This document shows positions 45,712-50,375 of a stretch of 50,375 bases of DNA, in pieces; position 1 is the stretch's first letter; every line of letters begins with the position of its first letter. Where the stretch lies: contig NZ_BPEW01000033.1 of the NCBI RefSeq assembly GCF_019654975.1, positions 1 through 50,375 on the forward strand, read 5' to 3'. Source of the stretch: Shewanella sp. c952. Its GTDB lineage: Bacteria; Pseudomonadota; Gammaproteobacteria; Enterobacterales; Shewanellaceae. The notes under the pieces were generated by a model. That model did not search any database, had not been told where the DNA came from, and worked only from the letters and a program-made list of their open reading frames with translations. The position numbers were made by a program, and so were the translations under genes.

Positions 45712-46368
45712 TTGCTAGAAAGCACTTTGCATATTCGCCATTTGGGTCGCCAAGATTACGAATCGGTGTGGCATGCTATGCAGCATTACACCGATAATCG
45801 TGATGAAAATAGCCAAGATGAGATCTGGGTTGTTGAGCACACGCCTGTATTCACTCAAGGCCAAGCAGGTAAGAGCGAGCATATCTTGAATCCTGGAGAT
45901 ATTCCGGTGATCCAAGTTGATCGTGGTGGACAAGTTACCTACCACGGCCCAGGGCAACTGGTTATTTATCCTCTGCTAGATATCAAGCGCCTGAAAGTAG
46001 GCGTGCGCCAACTTGTTACTCACATCGAACAAAGCATCGTCAACATGTTAAAACGCTATGATGTAGAAGCTTACGCAAAAGCTGATGCACCAGGTGTATA
46101 TGTTGAAGAGCGTAAAATTGCATCTCTGGGTCTTAGGATCAGAAAAGGATGCTCTTTCCATGGATTGGCCTTAAATGTGGATATGGATATGTCCCCTTTT
46201 CAACGTATCAATCCATGTGGCTATGCCGGTATGGAGATGATCCAATGCAAACAGCTAGGCGGCCCGCAAACCGTTGAAGAGGCTGGCAAGCAATTAGTTG
46301 AAACCCTTAGCCAAGAGCTCGGTTTAGCAGACCTAGTTCACCATCAAGGATTACCTGAGTCATTATGA
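45712..46368 (+). CDS. lipB: Octanoyl-ACP:protein N-octanoyltransferase
   Basis: 218 residues from TTG 45712, with AGAGG six bases upstream; the TTG two codons earlier at 45706 is also possible. Conserved RGGQVTYHGPGQ, RKGCSFHGLALNV and NPCGYAGMEM (catalytic Cys) motifs. It moves octanoate from ACP to lipoyl domains, the first step of lipoate synthesis. Overlaps lipA by four bases (ATGA). Confidence 0.96.
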   Translation: MLESTLHIRHLGRQDYESVWHAMQHYTDNRDENSQDEIWVVEHTPVFTQGQAGKSEHILNPGDIPVIQVDRGGQVTYHGPGQLVIYPLLDIKRLKVGVRQLVTHIEQSIVNMLKRYDVEAYAKADAPGVYVEERKIASLGLRIRKGCSFHGLALNVDMDMSPFQRINPCGYAGMEMIQCKQLGGPQTVEEAGKQLVETLSQELGLADLVHHQGLPESL

Positions 46369-47330
46369 ATAGGCCTGAAAGATTACAACCTGGCGTTAAA
46401 TTAAGAGATGCCGATAAAGTTTCACGCATTCCAGTGAAAGTTGTGCCGTCTGAGCGTGAAACAATGCTTAGAAAGCCAGACTGGCTACGGGTAAAACTGC
46501 CAGCTTCAAATCAACGTATCACTGAGATAAAGCAGGCTCTGCGTAAGAATGGTCTGCACTCTGTTTGTGAAGAAGCCTCGTGCCCTAACCTCTCGGAATG
46601 TTTCAACCATGGTACTGCAACCTTTATGATTTTAGGTGCTATCTGTACTCGTCGTTGTCCTTTCTGCGATGTTGCTCATGGTCGCCCACTTAAGCCTGAT
46701 GGCGAGGAGCCGAAGAAGCTTGCTCAGACCATCAAAGACATGAAGCTTAAGTATGTGGTTATTACTTCTGTCGATCGAGATGATCTTCGTGATGGTGGTG
46801 CTCAACACTTTGCTGATTGTATTCGTGAAATTCGTCTACTCAACCCTGAAATTAAGATTGAGACATTAGTCCCTGACTTTCGAGGTCGTATCGATAAAGC
46901 ACTCGATATCTTGGCTACTGAGCCACCAGACGTTTTCAACCACAACCTCGAAACAGCACCAATGCATTATCGTAAAGCGCGTCCAGGTGCGAACTATCAG
47001 TGGTCGCTTGATCTATTGAAAAAGTTTAAAGAGCGTCACCCTGATGTTCCAACAAAATCAGGTCTGATGATGGGTCTTGGTGAGACTAATGAAGAGATTG
47101 CTCAAGTATTGCACGATCTGCGTGCTCATAACGTTGAAATGTTAACACTTGGTCAGTACCTACAGCCATCTAAGTTCCATTTGCCGGTTGAACGTTACGT
47201 GCCGCCAGCTGAATTTGATGAACTGAAAGATTTAGCTGAAAGCATTGGATTTACTCATGCAGCCTGTGGTCCTTTGGTTCGTTCAAGCTATCATGCTGAT
47301 CTGCAAGCACAGGGCAAAGAAGTAAAATAA
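46365..47330 (+). CDS. lipA: Lipoyl synthase
   Basis: 321 residues. Auxiliary cluster motif CEEASCPNLSEC and radical SAM motif CTRRCPFC are intact, and the C-terminal RSSYHAD supplies the conserved serine ligand region. It inserts two sulfurs into protein-bound octanoate to complete the lipoyl cofactor of pyruvate and 2-oxoglutarate dehydrogenases. Coupled to lipB. Confidence 0.98.
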   Translation: MNRPERLQPGVKLRDADKVSRIPVKVVPSERETMLRKPDWLRVKLPASNQRITEIKQALRKNGLHSVCEEASCPNLSECFNHGTATFMILGAICTRRCPFCDVAHGRPLKPDGEEPKKLAQTIKDMKLKYVVITSVDRDDLRDGGAQHFADCIREIRLLNPEIKIETLVPDFRGRIDKALDILATEPPDVFNHNLETAPMHYRKARPGANYQWSLDLLKKFKERHPDVPTKSGLMMGLGETNEEIAQVLHDLRAHNVEMLTLGQYLQPSKFHLPVERYVPPAEFDELKDLAESIGFTHAACGPLVRSSYHADLQAQGKEVK

Positions 47331-47376
47331 CTTTGCTTATGCTCTACCGATTAAACAGATTAATTGGAATAGAGAT

Positions 47377-47407
47377 AAAAATAGCGCCGTTTGGCGCTAT
47401 TTTTTTA
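47377..47407. terminator. Bidirectional terminator between lipA and rimI
   Basis: Arms atagcgcc and ggcgctat around gttt, with A-run before and seven T after, between convergent genes. Confidence 0.92.
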
Positions 47408-47408
47408 T

Positions 47409-47846
47409 TTATAAAGCTAGAGACATCAAAATAGCATCTTCGGTGCCACTATCAGTTTTGTAATAACCTTTACGACCGCCTGAGCGTTCAAAGCCTGCTC
47501 TAACATACAGTGCTTGTGCACCGACTGCAGACTCACGAACTTCTAGCATTAGTACCTCCGCATCTTTTTTGCGAGCAAGGCTTATAACATTATCAAGCAA
47601 CGCTTTACCGTAACCTTTACCTTGATGAACAGGCTCTACACAGATATCCATCAATGTCGCATCTTCAAAGATTTGATGCAGGATCGCAAAACCACATAAT
47701 GCATCGTTCTGGTAAATGCCTACGCAACTATAAAGCTCACCAAAACAACTCTTAATCGTCGACTCTGTCATAGGGTGACTATGGGCGCTAGCGGCGATAA
47801 GAGCCATCTCAGACGAAGAATTGCCAGAAAGAGCAACAAGGTTCAT
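47409..47846 (-). CDS. rimI: Ribosomal-protein-alanine N-acetyltransferase RimI
   Basis: 145 residues from the ATG at 47846, which shares its A with the holD stop (TGATG) and has AGGG six bases upstream. GNAT motif A reads VEPVHQGKGYGKALLDNVI; the C-terminal GGRKGYYKT and EDAILMSLAL match RimI. It acetylates the N-terminal alanine of ribosomal protein bS18. The holD-rimI order is as in E. coli. Confidence 0.95.
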   Translation of the reverse strand: MNLVALSGNSSSEMALIAASAHSHPMTESTIKSCFGELYSCVGIYQNDALCGFAILHQIFEDATLMDICVEPVHQGKGYGKALLDNVISLARKKDAEVLMLEVRESAVGAQALYVRAGFERSGGRKGYYKTDSGTEDAILMSLAL

Positions 47847-48193
47847 CAAGATCCCTTACGCTTCAAAAATGGCTGCATATTGCGCCATAGCGCTTTTTTA
47901 GCTTCCGGATTCGTTTCAATCTCATTAATTGGCGCAGAAAGTAACATCTCAGTGCTAACCGATGATTGTTTGCCACGCATATCCCAAATGACTTTTACAT
48001 TGGCTTCAGCATTTGAAGCAAAGCGAACATGCTCACGATCGTAGCCCATCAACTCTAATACCTTAGTGATGATCGGACTACTCGTTTCGGTAAGCCTACG
48101 AGGGTTCACTAGCACCATAGATAATTCAGGCTTTAATTCTGGTTTAACCCAACGGGTAACTCCCATCGCATCTAGGTAATCGCTCGATTTCAT
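47846..48193 (-). CDS. holD: DNA polymerase III psi subunit
   Basis: 115 residues with YLDAMGVTRWVKP at the N-terminus and NPEAKKALWRNMQPF at the C-terminus, the weakly conserved ends of HolD. Psi links the clamp loader to chi and SSB. It is shorter than the E. coli protein (137), common for this poorly conserved family. The rimI coupling supports the call. Confidence 0.88.
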   Translation of the reverse strand: MKSSDYLDAMGVTRWVKPELKPELSMVLVNPRRLTETSSPIITKVLELMGYDREHVRFASNAEANVKVIWDMRGKQSSVSTEMLLSAPINEIETNPEAKKALWRNMQPFLKRKGS

Positions 48194-48283
48194 ATAAGAC
48201 CAAAGGTAATAGAGACAAACAAGAATAACAGTTCACTTGCAGGCTTGTGAAGGCATCTAGCATTTAGTTAAATCCTAGATGCA

Positions 48284-48311
48284 AAAAAGCCGAGCTAATG
48301 CTCGGCTTTTT
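48284..48311 (-). terminator. Terminator after tRNA-Trp
   Basis: Twelve-base arms aaaaagccgagc and gctcggcttttt around a taat loop, eight bases beyond the tRNA. Confidence 0.93.
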
Positions 48312-48318
48312 CTTTATT

Positions 48319-48395
48319 TGGCAGGGGTGGGGAGATTCGAACTCACAACATCCGGTTTTGGAGACCGGCGCTCTACCAATTGGAGCTACACCCCT
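48319..48395 (-). tRNA. tRNA-Trp (CCA)
   Basis: 77 bases with encoded CCA. The anticodon loop CTCCAAA gives CCA, and the acceptor stem AGGGGTG/CACCCCT and T arm are normal. The D arm has one base more than E. coli tRNA-Trp (AGCTCCAATTGGTAGAGC). Confidence 0.97.
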
Positions 48396-48408
48396 GTTGA
48401 CGAGACGC

Positions 48409-48437
48409 ATTATGCGTAAACTGGCCTAAAAGGTAAA
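48409..48437 (-). promoter_or_regulatory. Promoter of tRNA-Trp
   Basis: On the minus strand TTTACC, 17 bases, CATAAT, then GCGTCTCG. This is the same design as the promoter of the large tRNA operon. The remaining gap to 48714 shows no gene or clear structure. Confidence 0.7.
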
Positions 48438-48714
48438 GTACTTTTTCAAGCAAAAGTTATCGACTGCTCTCTTTTCAATCAAAACAGTTAAAGCAAGTAC
48501 ATTTAGCAGACAAAGCGGCTCCTATTAACCCTAAAAAGCTCATCTATGCAGCAACGGACACATATGAAAGAGAGGTGATAGGTAAACTCTATCTGGGCAA
48601 TTTGTTTAATCAATTATACAACAAGCTGAGTAAGCGTTAAATTTTCCTTAATTCTAGCCAAGCTTCCATCGTATTTCCTATGGCCTAGCTTTAACATCCC
48701 AGAGAGTAACCATA

Positions 48715-49665
48715 ATGACTAGTGACACTAATACTCCCATAGCCCAAACGGCTTTGGTCGCTGAGGGCGGGGGGCAACGAGGTATTTTTACCGCGGGGAT
48801 TTTGGATAGCTGGCTAGAACAAAACTTTAATCCTTTTAGCTTATTAATCGGCACCTCTGCCGGAGCACAAAACCTATCAAGTTATATCACCCAACAGCCA
48901 GGCTTCGCGCATCGAACAATCACAGAGTTTTCTAGCGATCCTAAGTTTTTTAGCTTAAGCCGACCACTAAAGGGCCAAAACACGGTTGATCTAGATTGGT
49001 ACTTTGACCAAGTGAATAGCAAATCAAAATATAAAGCTAGCATTCAACTCGACACAAACAAGGGTCATCAAGAGCTAAACCGTCGGCAATTACTCATATC
49101 GACGACTAACAGCTCAAATTACCAAGCTAGCTTTTACCAACCGAATAAAGACAATTGGCTGACGTTACTTAAAGCATCAAGTGCATTGCCCATGCTATAT
49201 AAAGAAGGGGTTAAAATTGATGATGAATATCAAGTTGACGGAGGGCTTTCTGCGCCACTTCCTGTGGAGGAGGCTTATAAGCGCGGTGCTAAAAAAATAG
49301 TCGTGCTACGCACCTTACCCAGAGAGTATGCTGCTCATACACCATGGATAAATCGATTAAAATCTTGGATCTGCACATCAAACCAATGCCCTAAAGCAAT
49401 CGATTTTTTTGTACACCACCAATATGCCTACCGAGATGCACTACGATTTATAGAATCACCACCTAGTGATCTTGAGATAATCCAAATATTCCCTAATCGG
49501 AGTCTCAAAAGCAGGTTAATCGGCAGCAAAAAAATTGCATTACAATCTGATTACTTACTTGGTAAACAGGCTGGAGTTGCGTTTATCAAACAGCACGCTA
49601 ACGCTTTAACCCAAACTCCTCCGGTTAGCATTATCACTCCACGTAAAACATTACGTTACAGCTAG
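48715..49665 (+). CDS. Patatin-like phospholipase (YjjU family)
   Basis: 316 residues. Oxyanion loop EGGGQRGIFTAGILD, nucleophile elbow GTSAG (S48) and catalytic aspartate in VDGGLSAPLPVEEA (D175), a complete Ser-Asp dyad. The closest plan I know is E. coli YjjU. The family hydrolyses acyl esters of lipids; the native substrate is unknown. There is no signal peptide, so it is probably cytoplasmic. Lone gene between tRNA-Trp and the rRNA operon, with the ATG behind GAGAG. Confidence 0.92.
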   Translation: MTSDTNTPIAQTALVAEGGGQRGIFTAGILDSWLEQNFNPFSLLIGTSAGAQNLSSYITQQPGFAHRTITEFSSDPKFFSLSRPLKGQNTVDLDWYFDQVNSKSKYKASIQLDTNKGHQELNRRQLLISTTNSSNYQASFYQPNKDNWLTLLKASSALPMLYKEGVKIDDEYQVDGGLSAPLPVEEAYKRGAKKIVVLRTLPREYAAHTPWINRLKSWICTSNQCPKAIDFFVHHQYAYRDALRFIESPPSDLEIIQIFPNRSLKSRLIGSKKIALQSDYLLGKQAGVAFIKQHANALTQTPPVSIITPRKTLRYS

Positions 49666-49716
49666 TTGTGGTATCTATACTTTAACAGCTCATTAGTTAT
49701 AAATCGCAGACGTAAA

Positions 49717-49744
49717 AAAGCCCGTTGCGTTAGCAACGGGCTTT
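49717..49744. terminator. Terminator shared by the patatin gene and the distal rRNA region
   Basis: Twelve-base arms aaagcccgttgc and gcaacgggcttt around gtta. A-run and T-rich flanks let it act from both sides. Confidence 0.9.
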
Positions 49745-49764
49745 CTACTCTCTTACGAGAAATT

Positions 49765-49782
49765 AGGCGCCTGGAAATGGCC
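49765..49782 (-). pseudogene. 5S rRNA 3'-end remnant, distal copy
   Basis: aggcgcctggaaatggcc repeats the last bases of the 5S gene at the window end, with changes. It is again followed on the minus strand by a terminator. No further 5S sequence is recognisable upstream of it. Confidence 0.5.
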
Positions 49783-49935
49783 AGCTTCGAGCGAGCTCTC
49801 CGCGCTACATAAGTGCATGAAGCTACGCTGCATAAACGCACTCACTTCGCCCTACTATCACATGTAATGATGCATGCTTCGCATGCGCTTTCAATTTCCC
49901 CATGTTCGAGTCAGTAATTCAAAAGCTGATAAACG

Positions 49936-49967
49936 AAAAAATCCCTAGCGCAGAGCACTAGGGATTT
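49936..49967 (-). terminator. Second terminator in the rRNA distal region
   Basis: Arms aaatccctag and ctagggattt with a nine-base loop. On the minus strand it is followed by TTTTTT. Confidence 0.85.
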
Positions 49968-49976
49968 ATCGGTATT

Positions 49977-50001
49977 AGGCGCCTGGAAATGACCTACTCT
50001 C
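49977..50001 (-). pseudogene. 5S rRNA 3'-end remnant, proximal copy
   Basis: aggcgcctggaaatgacctactctc matches the 3' end of the 5S gene over about 24 bases with one or two changes, then diverges. The following 160 bases hold GC-rich sequence without a recognisable 5S body. Confidence 0.65.
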
Positions 50002-50225
50002 TATTATCCCCGCAGGGGATACATGGGGGCGAAGAAGGCCGGTTTTGAATGCAACGCATTCATGGACTTAGTAGCGCGAGTAACTTGTTACGAAGCTGGG
50101 AATCCCGCTCAGCGGCGGATTGACGTCGAGGTAGGCATTTATGCCTGCTTAAGTGAAGAAGCTACCTTTAAAGACAACTAATCAATACTCAAAAGCACTT
50201 TATTAATTTATAAACTCCAAACGCA

Positions 50226-50254
50226 AAAAAGCCACCTTAATAAGGTGGCTTTTT
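50226..50254 (-). terminator. Terminator directly after 5S rRNA
   Basis: Arms gccacctt and aaggtggc with A/T flanks that extend the stem, and TTTTT on the minus strand, 12 bases beyond the 5S 3' end. Confidence 0.93.
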
Positions 50255-50265
50255 CACTTAATTGA

Positions 50266-50375
50266 GCGTCTGGAAATGACCTACTCTCACATGGGGAAAC
50301 CCCACACTACCATCGGCGATACTGTGTTTCACTTCTGAGTTCGGAATGGGATCAGGTGGGACCACAGCTCTATGG
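50266..50375 (-). rRNA. rrf: 5S ribosomal RNA, 5' end outside window
   Basis: The minus strand reads GGTCCCACCTGATCCCATTC, GAACTCAGAAGTGAAAC, GCCGATGGTAGTGTGGGG and ends GAGAGTAGGTCATTTCCAGA, all conserved 5S segments. About 110 bases are visible and roughly ten 5' bases lie beyond the window. It marks the end of a minus-strand rRNA operon. Confidence 0.95.

Overview
The window is a gammaproteobacterial chromosome segment, most likely from a marine Shewanella. Three things point there: protein sequences that read as close relatives of Shewanella and E. coli housekeeping proteins, an OmcA/MtrC/UndA-type outer-membrane multihaem cytochrome, and a base composition in the mid-40s % GC. The species cannot be fixed from the sequence alone. 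Most of the window is conserved core genome, with accessory islands at about 2.5-7.5 kb, 13.7-18.6 kb, 29.7-32.5 kb and 48.4-50.3 kb.

Layout. 1-2.4 kb: the 3' part of a membrane GGDEF protein, then queG. 2.4-7.5 kb: a dodecin, then a minus-strand thiol-redox operon (small membrane protein, scsB-, scsC- and scsD-like genes) and a GNAT acetyltransferase. 7.6-13.7 kb: prmC-prfA-hemA on the minus strand, divergent from lolB-ispE-prs, the classical haem, translation-release and outer-membrane block. 13.7-18.6 kb: a ToxR/CadC-type membrane regulator, an 11-haem outer-membrane cytochrome, and a 900-base upstream region holding CRP- and ArcA-like sites and a strong stem-loop. 18.6-20.0 kb: an eight-gene minus-strand tRNA operon (Met-Leu-Gln-Met-Leu-Gln-Leu-Gln) with repeated hairpins and tRNA-like relics in its spacers. 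20.3-22.1 kb: ychF and pth.

22.3-47.3 kb reproduces, inverted, the E. coli 14-15 minute region. ubiF is divergent from miaB-ybeZ-ybeY-corC-lnt. These are followed by ybeL/leuS-lptE-holA-nadD-rsfS-rlmH-mrdA-rodA-mltB-rlpA-dacA and then ybeD-lipB-lipA. The block joins tRNA modification, ribosome maturation, lipoprotein and LPS export, and the elongasome/peptidoglycan machinery to lipoate synthesis. Two accessory genes interrupt it after lnt: a type IV pilin-like gene broken by a UGA exactly at the prepilin cleavage glycine, and a chemoreceptor that carries the spaced residues of an amino-acid-binding dCache domain behind a sigma-28-like promoter and a structured leader.

47.4-50.4 kb: rimI and holD, tRNA-Trp, a patatin-like phospholipase, and the 3' end of a minus-strand rRNA operon. 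The 5S gene runs off the window end and is followed by two further 5S-3'-end fragments, each with its own terminator.

I found no CRISPR array, intact insertion sequence, prophage or recognisable defence system. The least explained items are the pilin nonsense codon, the orphan 11-haem cytochrome with its regulator, the chemoreceptor leader, the tRNA spacer repeats, and the unknown membrane protein that heads the scs operon.
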